Assembly (NCBI RefSeq): GCF_030936135.1
Contig: NC_082595.1
Coordinates: forward strand, 106,495,334-106,559,333
Source of the DNA: Gavia stellata
Lineage: Eukaryota > Chordata > Aves > Gaviiformes > Gaviidae
Length of the DNA: 64,000 bases
Direction: 5' to 3'
Position 1 is the first letter of the stretch, and each line of letters starts with the position of its first letter. The notes beneath the pieces are model-generated. The model did no database searches, was not told the DNA's origin, and saw only the letters and a program-made list of their open reading frames with translations. Position numbers and translations under genes: made by a program. Shown one piece after another: positions 23,801 through 35,800 of this stretch.

Positions 23801-26800
23801 AACAGTATTTACCGCCCTGGCAGGGTTGCAGTGTAAATGATGCTTAGTCTCACAGAGAAGCGTGGTGTCAAATTTAAGGAGTTAATAAACGTAGCTGGCG
23901 ATGTGTCCAGAGAGCGTGCTGCTGTCTGCGCCGGTCCTCTTCCACCCCGACCTCGCTGAGGTCCCTCCCCTGGACGTAGAAACATCTCCATGGTCCCGCG
24001 GCTCTGGGACGTGCTTCGTGATCCTGCAAGGGATCGCCGGCAGAGAGGGCTCTGGTCGTGCGTTGTTGTTGACTAATGCCTCCTGTCTGTCTTCCAGCTG
24101 CTCATGCTCCTTGGCACCGCTGATGGTCAGTCGAAGCTGACCTCCGAGCAGAATGCCATCAGCCTCTCCCCTGGCAAGTACCGCCACTTTGACCATGCCA
24201 CCAACAAAGAGCTGATCTGTGACAAATGTCCCGCAGGAACCTATGTGTCTAAACATTGTACGAAGAGTACCTTAAGAGAGTGCAGCCCTTGTCCAGATGG
24301 GACCTTCACTAAGCATGAGAACGGCATAGAGCGGTGCCACCCTTGTAGAAAACCCTGCGAACTGCCAATGATTGAGAAAACTCATTGTACTGCCTTGACT
24401 GACCGCGAGTGCACTTGCCTGTCTGGTACGTTTCAGACGAACGATACCTGCGTCCCTTACACGGTGTGCCCGGTCGGCTGGGGTGTCCGCAAGAAAGGGA
24501 CCGAGACGGAAGACGTTAGGTGCAAGCCGTGCCCTCGTGGTACCTTTTCTGATGTGCCTTCTAGTGTGATGAAGTGCAAAACATACACTGACTGCTTTGG
24601 GAAAAACATGGTGGTCATCAAGCCGGGGACGAAGGAGAGTGACAACGTCTGTGGTTCTCCAGCATCTCTTCCCAACACGTCTTTGACTTCGTCAAGCACC
24701 GAAGTGGGTGAAGAGCCCTATGAAGTTCCCCCAACTGCTCATCTTCCCAAAGGTAATGTCCATCATGGAAACACGGACATGTTTTTGGTCGTGAGGCTGT
24801 GTTCCTGCCTTGGTCAAGACTGGCTTTAGGCTGTTAAAGGGCAGCCTGGTCTAAAGCATGGATGGTGCTTTTGCTTTGTGGCCAGAAGGCAGCTGCTTTC
24901 ATGCCCGTGCTTTCCCTGCTGCATTTTGCCCTGTACTGAGCCAGTGTATTGGCTTGAATGGGATCTATTGCCAAAACAGCCCTCCAGGAGCCTAGGCTGT
25001 GCCGTAAATTTTTTTCTTTAACCTCTAAGATTTCTATTAGTTATCACTGGTGAGGAGAACCAGGTTGAATTCCCCATTCTGTCATGTAATTGAAAATGAT
25101 ATATATCATGCTTTAGCCGTGGCTGGTTGCAGTGGTGTTGTAGGACCCCATTTGAGGTGGTGCTTAACACTATCTGGCAAGCAGCCTTACAGTATCTCAG
25201 ATGGGGCATTTTAATTAAAAAAATGCACCTTTGGATGGCCTTAACACCTGAGTTGGTAAATATAATAGCAGGAAAGTGTTGACAGTGGTAGGCTCCAAGT
25301 GCTTCTCCTTTGTTAGGTCTCAAAGCTTGATATGATGTTGGTGTGTCAAGTAGAGAGGATGGGAGGGTGTTCCCTGAACTTTGAAATCAACTGTAGAAAA
25401 TTAGGTAAAAGTTAAAGCATTTTCCCTGTTTTTATCCTGGTCAGAGTGTTTTGGGTAACCAAGTCAGAGGCAAAAATCGGGTTACAGGTGGTTACAGGTG
25501 GTTACACCCACTCTGGCTCACCTGGGATGAGACATGATCTTCAAAAGCCAAGTTTCCAAAATAAGCTCTAGATTTTGCCACAAAAACCCTTCCTCTTCTC
25601 ACTGGGCTTTGGTCATGCAGCTGGCTGGGACCTGAGAGCTGTTGGTTGATAAGAAAACTCAATACAGATGGAAAGTAGCTTTTAGGGGGAAGTTGGGTTG
25701 CTTCTGTTGCTTCAGAAACCTGATTTGTAGTTGATGCATCCACAGCTGCTTGCAGTGCTGATAAGAAGTTTGCGCTTCCTTAACAAAACCTGGTAGAGTG
25801 ATGTTAAGCCTGCAAATTTTCATGTGTTTCTAGCCCGAATACCACATTTTCCACATTCAGAATGAAACCCATGTTCATAAACCTAAGAAACTTCAAAGTT
25901 ACAGGCTTTCTGAGCAGTACTGAATGTGGGACAAACACAGGTTGACAACATGCCTTTAATTACTTGTTTTTTTTAAACTGCGACTAGCCTTAACCAACAA
26001 GGGTCAAAGTTATCTTGAACCTACCTCTGTAACCGTACCCATCTGTTCCCAGAGCCCAACCTCAACTTCACCTCTTCCCGTTCTCGTTGCCTGGCGTTGG
26101 GTTTCTGTCTGCTGGCCAGGCAGATGCTCAGGCAGGTCTTAGACTGTGACATGATGCCGTATCGCGTCTCCAATGCTGTGACACTGAACTCTCCTCTCTT
26201 TTTGCAGGTTTGAACTCTTCAGTTCCAGATTTTGTCCCCTCTCCCGTGCCACGCACATCCAGTGGCACGGCGGAGCCAGTGGGCTACTACAACGAAACCT
26301 CAGCCAACGAGACGGACGGTGCTGGCGGGACCCTCGCGGGCTCCAGCACTGCTGGCCAGGCACAGAGCTACCGGCACAAGCAGGCCAGCCAAGCGCTGGA
26401 GAAGCAGCCGTCGCTGGAGATGGCGGGGGGTGAGAAGTCCAGTGTCCCATACAGGCCCCCCCGGCGAGGTCCACAGAATGTCCACCAGCACTTTGACATC
26501 AATGAACACTTGCCATGGATGATCGTCCTCTTCCTGCTGCTGGTCCTGGTGGTTATCGTCGTCTGCAGCGTCAGGAAGAGCTCACGGACTCTGAAGAAGG
26601 GACCCAGGCAAGATCCCAGTGCCATTGTGGAAAAAGCAATTATGAAAAAGTCCACCACCCCCACGCAGAACAGGGAGAAGTGGATCTATTACTGCAACGG
26701 GCACGGTGAGCAGTAGCGACCGGGGGCTGTAGGAGGTAGCGCGTCTTCTGTGCTGTCCTGCGCGGTGCTTTGGAGGGGCCGCCCCCAGATCAGTAACTGG

Positions 26801-29800
26801 TGGCTTTTCTGACTTGCTGGCTCTTGTAGCAAGGACAAAGCCCATATACTGGTTCCTCAGATGTTTCTTCATCCTTGGGTGCTCCCCATCCCTGTTCCCA
26901 TGGTGTGTCCCTGCTCCTGAAGGAAGAGTTAATGGAGGGAATGTCACCTGCTCGCCCCAGCTCCTCTCCTCCTTCCCACCCATCCTTGGTACAAAGACCT
27001 TGAATGAAGGCTTTTTTTTTTTTTTTTTTTTGCCCCCTTTCCACTTTTCTTCTGTTTCACTGTCTCCTTGTTTCCTTGGTGAGTCAGATGTGGGTCTGGT
27101 TGTCTTTTGTGTCATCCTTTTTCCCTCACCCTGTCTGTTTCTGGAAGGCTGACTCATCCCCTGCCCTTTGGCAGTGCCTCAATTTCAGGTTCTTAGCCCT
27201 AAATCCCGACTGCTGGTTTGTGTCCCCAGCCCTTCTCCGTGCTGGAGCCAGGAGGGTTGTCCTTAAAGGCTGTGTCGTGGAGGCGTATAGCTCCATGAGT
27301 GTTGTGAGGTCTTCCTGGAGGCTCTGCTTCGTAGTGTTTTCTGTTCTTTGGTGGATGACTTGCTGTCAGCTTTTTCGATGAGACTTTAAAGATGACCCAT
27401 TGTGGTTATTAAATTGATATTTGTAATAATCAATGATAAATTAATGGTGGCATGAACGTGAGCACCAAGCAGCCATGATCTCCCTAGTAGGACGCGTGGT
27501 TCTTCCTCTGCAAAGCTACGGTGGCAATTTTGACCCCCCCCCTTACCATGTGCAGACAGCTAGCACTGACGAATCCTTACTTCGGGTTGTTGAGGTTGCT
27601 CAACCGTAAACATCTGTTCACAGTTAACCTTTAGAAAAGCACATTTAGCAAGGGGGGAGGGGCAAACAAAGAATGGATTGAAAAAAGATTGGAAGGTTTA
27701 AGAGAGATCAGTACTTGATGAAAGTCATCCTTGAGTGCTTAAGTACAAAGCAAAGAAGGCTTTGAGTAGGGCGTCTTCTGTAATGTACTCTCTTGTCCTT
27801 CCTGCTGATTAATAGACCTACACTTTGTTTGCCATTGTTAATGCTTTTATAGAACCAGTAAGGTCTTGTTGGAATTAGTTTTGTGCCTTCTCTTGTGTTT
27901 GTGCTACTTATCAGTTTCCTTTTAACTCTTTTGAATTCTTGGGGTGTGGTTTCTTGAGCTTTTTTCCCTTTGTGATAACTTTTTCCAGTAACCCCTGCAC
28001 TTCATTGTCCCTAAAATCTGTGGTACCCAAAGCGTGGTCCTTGGGGTGATGGTGAGTGATCTGCGATGGGGTTGCAGGTCATTTATTAAACATCCTTATT
28101 TGTGGGTGCTACCGGAAATACTACACGGCTTTGGCCATGGTTCGTTGGCCAAAAGCGGCTGGTTCTTACTAACCTGTAGTAACTTTTTTCCCCGTAGCCT
28201 TAATTACCAGCTGGTCGAATTTCTCACTTTCCTATTTTTTGGAGCAGAGTGTGTTGTTATCTCAGAGCAGGGGCTGAATATGAACAGGGTGGGGAGTGAT
28301 CGAGTGCAGGAACCAGACCAAGTTGCTCTGAGCGGGTGCAGCTCTGGTTTCTAACCTGGCGTTGCAGACCCCGTGCCGAAATGCCCGTGCTGCAGCTGGC
28401 CCTTCTGCTGGAGGCCACGTTAGAGCTGCCTTTGTGGGCAGAGCTGTGTGCTTGGTCACCAAGCATGATTGAGGTTGAAGAAACCGTGCAGGTAAGAGAA
28501 GGTGACACGTGGTGAGCAACGAGGCTATGTTAGCCCGTTTAGGTATAACCCCACCTCCCAGATCTTGTCATCCTTTGGGGGACAGCATCACAGAATCACT
28601 AAGGTTGGAAAAGACCTGTAAGATCATCAAGTCCAACCATAATCATTCATGGGTCATCCTCTGCTTCCCAAAATGAGCTGTTCCGGTCTTCTCTGTCATC
28701 CTTTAACAGCTGAATTCAGCTAGTGCATCAAATTCACAAGTTATTTGCTGTTTTCTCCTTGTCTTGGGAAATAAGCTGGATGTAACAGCAAAAACCACAC
28801 TTAGCTGATAAACTGGCCCGGTATCTGATCAAGCTGCTGAGGTCTGGAAGTGAATTGCCCCGTTACTCCGGGCTCCTGGCTGGGCGGTTGTGCAATCCCT
28901 CCCAGTCGTTCTCGCAGTAGTCATGCTGGTTCCCTGTTGGCCTGGGTGGCTTCATGACTTCCTCCTGCCACTGAGTGTCCTCAGTTGAACTTTGCGCAAT
29001 GAAGGGTTACAGACGAGCGCAAACCAATTAATGCTTTGTCGTGCTTTTAGTGCAGCTCTGGCGTTGCCTCAGTCACATTGTGTTAGCTGGAAGGGCCTTG
29101 CTCGTTAGTTCTTACTTGGTGGTGGTGCTGTCATGTCAGATATGGAAATTGTTCTCCTCCGCAGTGGTGTATAAATCCCTCTTTGGTTTTCCTATTGAAA
29201 TGTCTGGCTCTTAAGACTGTTTACTTGAAATGAGAGAAGATGTAGTGCCATAGAGGAATTGACCTTTTATTTAATAACTGGCTGTACAGCGAAGATGTAC
29301 TGCAGAGCTGCAGCGTCATGGCTTAGCTTTCTGCTGCTCCAGCGGTGTTTGTACCCAAATCATGCTTCATCCTGAAGCAGCATTTCAGACAAGGGTGAAT
29401 ATAGCCAGGAACAAACTCCAGGGTGTTGTAGAGAGGAAATCTTTCCCCTCCTGTGCTGCCAGTGCAGATCCCTCCATGGTAGGCAGCCAGAGCAAAGCCT
29501 CCATAGATGTGAGGACCACAGCTGCTCCCCGGGTCTTCAGGTGCCAGCCTGGTTTGTGGTTGTGCTAGGGCTGTGGAGGGCAAGCAATTAGGTTTAAATG
29601 ATCTTCTGGGGCTGGGGGCGAAGCCCTGGGGTCTGGTGCTGGCAGTGTGCCGACATCCATATGACGTCCCCACCTATACCTTGGCTGGCCATGCCAACAA
29701 GGAGTTGGGGTGTGTTTATTGCCGGGGTGAAGACTGCGTATGTGTTGCGCACAGTCTCCTCCTGCTTCCTCCTAGTTTACCATGTCCTCCCTCCTAATCC

Positions 29801-32800
29801 TTTCAGTAAACAGCTTTAGCACTTGAAAGGGAAGACCGGGTTTGACGTAGGTGCTGCAGCCTCTGCTTGGAGGAGCTGTGCTTGGGCGGCTGCCCTTGCG
29901 CCGGCACCCCGTGCACCTCCCGTGATGCCAGACGGGAGCACAGCTGGCATCCGAGGCTTTGCCTGTTTGGAGGATTTTATTACTGATTTTTATTACTGAT
30001 TTCTTTGAGCCCCTCAGTTCTGGGTGAAGCATGGTCAGGGTGGCACCGGCACTGCTCAGTGCTGGAGCAAAGGCATCTTGCTGTGATTTGGCTTCTTCCC
30101 AAAAGAGGAGGATTTTAGGGTGGAAGCAGTGACTCAAGCTCTTGCTCGATTCCTGATGGCACTTGATATACTGAATTGCTTAAATAGTTGAGATACACGT
30201 GCGATCCTGAGCAGCGGTTGTTGTCATGGCGCATTTTGCTTGTCCTCATCTTCCCGTGAGCTGGTGTCTATGCCCCGTGCTCTCTCTGGTCATAATACGT
30301 GCCTTAAATAACAGCCCAAACCTAAAAATAGCAGTAGCTTGGAAGGCTGGTGGTAAAACAAGACCCGTCTTCTTAACATGGACGTGTTCCAGCCAAGACG
30401 GCAGATGCTGATGATTCGCACTGGATTAAATGGTTCAGAGGTCTGGGAAGAGCTTGCGATGACTAATGGCCTGAGTTAGCAGCCAACCTACCTCCATGTC
30501 CGTCCCCACGGAAGGGGCTCTCCCCAAAGCCCTTAGGTCTTGTCTATGCGGGACCTTGAAGGTGGAGCAGCATCAACGGTGCAGCTGTGGTTGGAGAAGC
30601 TGGACCTCTTGCTGCTGCAGTGGGGTCTTACTTTCTAGCCCTGCAGATGGGAATTCAAAGGAGAAAAGCAGTTTGCCGAAGATTTCCAAAGAAATTATCA
30701 GTGTGGGGCCAGAATGATGTGGGTGCTGGGCTGATAGTGCTCTGTGGTTTTAACCTTCTATGACTACTTTCTTTTAGAAGATAGAAACAGCCTACACACT
30801 GGAAACACTTTCTTCTAAACAATCCCTTTCTTTTAGCAAATACCCATTTCATTTCTTCATCTGTTTGCAAAGGCAAGGAATTGAGCTTGTCATAAAAATG
30901 GAGAATAGAAGCCTGTCTCTTGAACATCTTGGAAATGCCAAATTTGGCATCAGTCTATGCCAAATATGAGGATGGGCCTGAAATCATCTTGCAGAAATTG
31001 CTGATAGTGTTGCCTTTGACTTCCACCCATTGAGTAGCAGAAAGATGAAAGGCAAGAGACTCTGTAAAATGTTGGATTGTGGGGTAAAACCTCCTGTCTA
31101 TAGAAGAAGCTGCCTGACATGATGTGCCAAGAGGCAAGAAGAGAATTTGGTGGGTTTCTTTTTTTTTGGAGTTGAAAGACTGAAGAACAGATCTTGGCAG
31201 CGCTGGTCTGGCATGAGGTGACACTTCCCTTTTATTTTTCTTCAAGTCTGGTAATTGCACATTACCGCAGTGGGTGGTGAGAGCGAAGCCAGGAAGCCTC
31301 TGGTTAAATAATCGGAGAAATAAACTGTTCTGCAAAAGCTGTTTGCAGCCAAGATGGAGCTGAGGCTTGGTTGCAGATAGAGAGCATGTACTGATGCTCA
31401 GGATCAAAAGCAGGGAGTTGAGGGATGATGCTGGAAAGGTGGGGAGTGTTGGGATTTGGGGGTCTTGGTTACTCAGCTCTTGGGACGTTGCCCAGTTGTC
31501 ATCACGTTGGGAGCCGGGATGATCTTGGCAGACAATTCGTAGGCAATAGCCCTTGGCTTGCAGCTCGGTTGCTGTAGGACCAGGGCTGGGCTTGAGCTTG
31601 GTTTGCTCCAAAGGAAGTTCGTGAGGGTATTGAGAGGGACCAGAGCCTTGCTGGAAAGCCCTGTGCCATGGAGAACCTGACCCTGCGCTGCAGCTCCGAA
31701 GTATCCCCACGTGAATATAACTAATGGGTGTGTTGGCAGTATGTATCGGGACATCTCGGGTCATTGCAGGCGTGCCCTCATGTGGAATCAGATCCTCATT
31801 TATGGTTAGTGCTGGAGATGCTTATCAGAGTAAAATTACTTGATTCTTTTTCTTTAAAGAGACAGCACATTGACTAAAAAAGCCCACACATAACTGTAAT
31901 CTTTTCTATAGATCCATCACCTAATGAAGGGAAGCAAGTGCATTGAAACAACCCGGCAGTGGATATTCTTCCTCAAGCCTGGTGTCACTCCCAACCCAAC
32001 TGCTACCCTAAAAAAGGAAACCCAGCTTCAGGGATGGCACTCGCAGGTCTACGGGATGGCACTCGCAGGTCTACAGGGTGACTGCCTGGCACTGGATGCT
32101 ACTTTAGGACCCCTCCTTAGTGCTCGTATGGGCAAATGAGATGAAAGCCATGTAGTGGGTTTTTTCTCTGGTAGGGTTAGTTTTCCCTTTGATCAGCTCC
32201 TGAACTGGTCACAGCTTCTGCCACCACCACAGCTGGTGGCAGAAGCATCACGCTGGGAGGCAGGGTGAGGATGGAGGAGCCGCTATATGCACCCGTGGGG
32301 ACTCTGTCTCTTCCGCACATCTGCAGAGCATGGGGAGGAGCAATGGGGTTAAAAGCTTCACCACTCCTAGACTGTGGTGGCCTCAGGGCGTTGTGCCCGG
32401 ACCACAGGTAGGGCAGAGACTAACGCAATTCAGTCATTGTGGTTACGCCTGGAGGGGAGCAGCCCTGGGCTTGGGTGCAAACCCTAATACGACTCTGGCA
32501 GGCAGAGCATGAGATGAGGGATTAATGTCTGTCCACCTGCCAAAACAGAGAGGCAGAAGGTGTTGAGGGTGTGTTTTTTTTTTTTTCCCAAGTCAGGCTC
32601 TCTACTGGTATCTGCAGCTTAGTGATCTGCAGATGACTACTGGTCCTCTGATGTCAGCCTGTCCCCCTCTGCAAGCTGAGACCCAGGCGGTAAGCTAAAT
32701 TGGAAGGGGCAGGGATGTGCCGGGCACGAGGAGGAATATGGATGCTGTGGTACTGCTGAGCCTTAAAACAGGAATGCTTCCTCGCTGGAGCTTGTTCAGC

Positions 32801-35800
32801 AGCACAGGAGCTCTGTGTTTCATGCTACGTTTGCTCCAACGTGGGCGATGCTCCGCTTTGGGTTGGGATGAAGCAACTCTTCATCTGCAGCGCAAACCTC
32901 TGCTATGGGAGCTTTGGGGTGACATCTGATGAGTTCAAAACACCATCTTCCTCAAACTAGTCAACTTAAAAATTTGCTCAGGTTTGCCCCAGACTCATCC
33001 TTGACCTTTTGGGAAGCTGCGTGGTTTCCAAAGGGCGTATGCAGGAGCTGACCAAGGCTTCATGGTGAAAGGGAGCCTTGGAAAACGCAAACAAGGGAGG
33101 CTGCTGTTCTGCTTAGACAGGAGGAAGCCTAATTATGTGTAGGTTTATCATATCTTGTTCCTCAGCCTTATTGCATTAGCAGGCCTGAAGACCAGTGCTT
33201 GATCACTTATAATACGTGTTGCTACACGAGCCATCTATCCGCAACGTGCGCGGGGCTGTGCGGAGCTGCCCTGGGAAGCCGGTACGTTTGCTCCCAAATC
33301 TGGTTTAAAAAAAAAAAAGACTAAAAAACCCAAACTGTCCCATGGTCAAAAATCCTGGGTGGCTCCTGGATTTATTTAAGAAGGGATCAGGATTTGTGCC
33401 TGCCTGTTAAGGTATAGGGCCGAGTGTCAAAGGCAGGGCAGCTCTGCGGGGAGAGGAGGGTTGTCCTTGTAGAAAAACACACCGAGCCCAGGGGTTTTTT
33501 GCCAAAAACCCCGCACCGGTTTCTGCATTGTGGGGGCTGTGATTTCTCACATCGGTAAGGCTGTCACACATAACTCCTAGAATAACAAGGCAGATTTTTT
33601 TTTTCCTCCCTCGCCAAGGCTCTGTCTGGGGAGAAGAAAAATGCGGGTGGCAAATTTAATCCTCGTGTTGGCATCCGCGGGTGTCTGGATATTTATATGG
33701 CTCTGGCCGCAGCAGTGTGCTTGCTCAGGGTTACCAGCTGTCCGAGAGGGTTATAATGAAGATTAACTCTGCAAAAGCCATTTAAAATTTAATAATTACA
33801 TAAAATACTTATGCTGGCCGTTCCCTTCAAAACCAAAGGAAGAACAAGTCCACTCTGCAGGTCCCCAACGCCAGCGCAGGGAGACGCACAGGGAGAGCAT
33901 CCCATGGTGGTGGGCAAGAGCTCGCGTGGGTCCCACGAGGGTTGGACCAAAGGTGCTGTTATATGGGTGACTTCCACGTAGCATGTGGTGGGAAGGGAGG
34001 TCTTCCCTCATGCTGACCCTCAAATTCCCGTGTCTGAAACATGTTCATAACTGCATGTGGCCGATCACAGACCTTCCTCGACTGCCTGGTTTGGTTGAGT
34101 TATTTTCCAGAGAGTGTGTGGGAAGTGTTTGTCAGGAGTCCCTTTCCTGCCCTGCAAGATTTTAGGGTTTTTTTTTTTTTTAAAAAAAACCCAACAACAA
34201 ACATGACCATTTAGTGGTTTGTTGCCCAAACAGCACTTGCTGAGGATGTGAGTCACTGTCTCCCGGGGGGGTCTGCTACCAGCACTGTCCTCCATGGGAA
34301 AACTAGCAAATCGCTAACAAGTCTTCAGAAGTGTGTCCTTGCCTCCTGTCCAGACAAAGCCTCTTGTTAGAATCACGGAAAGGTTTGGGTTGGAAGGGGT
34401 CTTCAAAGATAATCCTGTCCAGCCCCCATGCCATAGGCAGGGATATCTTCCACTAGACCGGGTTGCTCAAAGCCCCGTCCAACCTGATCTTGAACACTTC
34501 CAATGATGGGGCATCCACAACTTCTCTGGGCAACCTGTTCCAGTGCCTCATCACCCTCAGGGTGAAGAATTTCTTCTTTATATCCAATCTAAACCTATCC
34601 TCTTTCAATTTAAAACTGTTGCCCCTTGTCCTGTCACTACAGGCCCTTGGAAAAAGTCTCTCTCCGTCTTTCTTATCAGCCCCTTTAATATATTGAAAGG
34701 CTGCAATAAGGTCTCACTGGAGCCTTCTCCTCTCCAGGCTGAACAAGCCCAACTCTCTCATCCTTTCCTCATAGGAGAGGTGCTCCAGCTCTCTGACCAT
34801 CTTCGTGGTCCTCCTCTGGACCCGCTCCAACAGGTCCATGTCCTTCTTATGTTGAGGGCCCCAGAGCTGGACACAGTACTCCAGGTGGGGTCTCGGGAGA
34901 GTGGAGTAGAGGGGGAGAATCACCTCCCTCAACCTTCTGGTCACACTTCTTTTGATGCAGCCCAGGATACAATTGACTTTCTGAGCTGCAAGCGCATATC
35001 GCTGGGTCGCGTCCAGCATTTCATCCACCAGTACCCCCAAGTCCTTCTCCACAGGGCTGCTCTCAATCCCTTCATCCCCTAGTCTGTATTGATACTGGCG
35101 ATTGCCCCGACCCAGGCGCAGGACCTTGTGCATCTTCCAAACCTCCTCATTTAGGACCTGAAATATATTGGGGGGGGGGAGGAATTGAGTTTCCAATAAT
35201 GTCCCCTTTTTGGCAGAGGTTGGTGAAATTTTCACATTTTGGAAAAGTATTTGCGTCGGGGATTTGGGATTTGTAAGCCCTGGTTTGGCCGAGCCGTGAT
35301 GTCTTGTCAGCTGGAGTTTGGATGTGCCGCATCCTGGCGTGCAAGCGATGCTCAGAGGTAAAAATAGGCTGCTGTGGCTGCGTTCCGCCTGAGTCAGGAG
35401 GATATCTGGAGGAGGGAGGTGGGCTGAGCTCAGGAACAGAGCTGGGTTTGCAGTGATTCGGAGCTTTTATCTGAGCATAGGGGAGGGTTGGGCTCCATCA
35501 CCGCCGTTCTCCTGTCTGACTTGCGTGTGCCCTTGGGCTGTGCTCTCCACCCATGATGCTTCATCCTCGAGGTCTGTGCACATGTCGAAATCCAGCCAGC
35601 CTGTCACGCTCAGGATTTGTCTCTGCGTGTGGTGTACAAATGAATATCGCACGTCTCTGGGATACCTGTGTCAGTAGGTAGGTGGTGGAAGCTCCAGGTG
35701 CTCCACCTCAGATTGGTACTGGGATGGTGGAGGTCAGTTCCCTGTTCAGTGTCGTGGGTGGACTGGTGGGACCTGTCCCCGGTGATGAAGGGTTGGAGCG

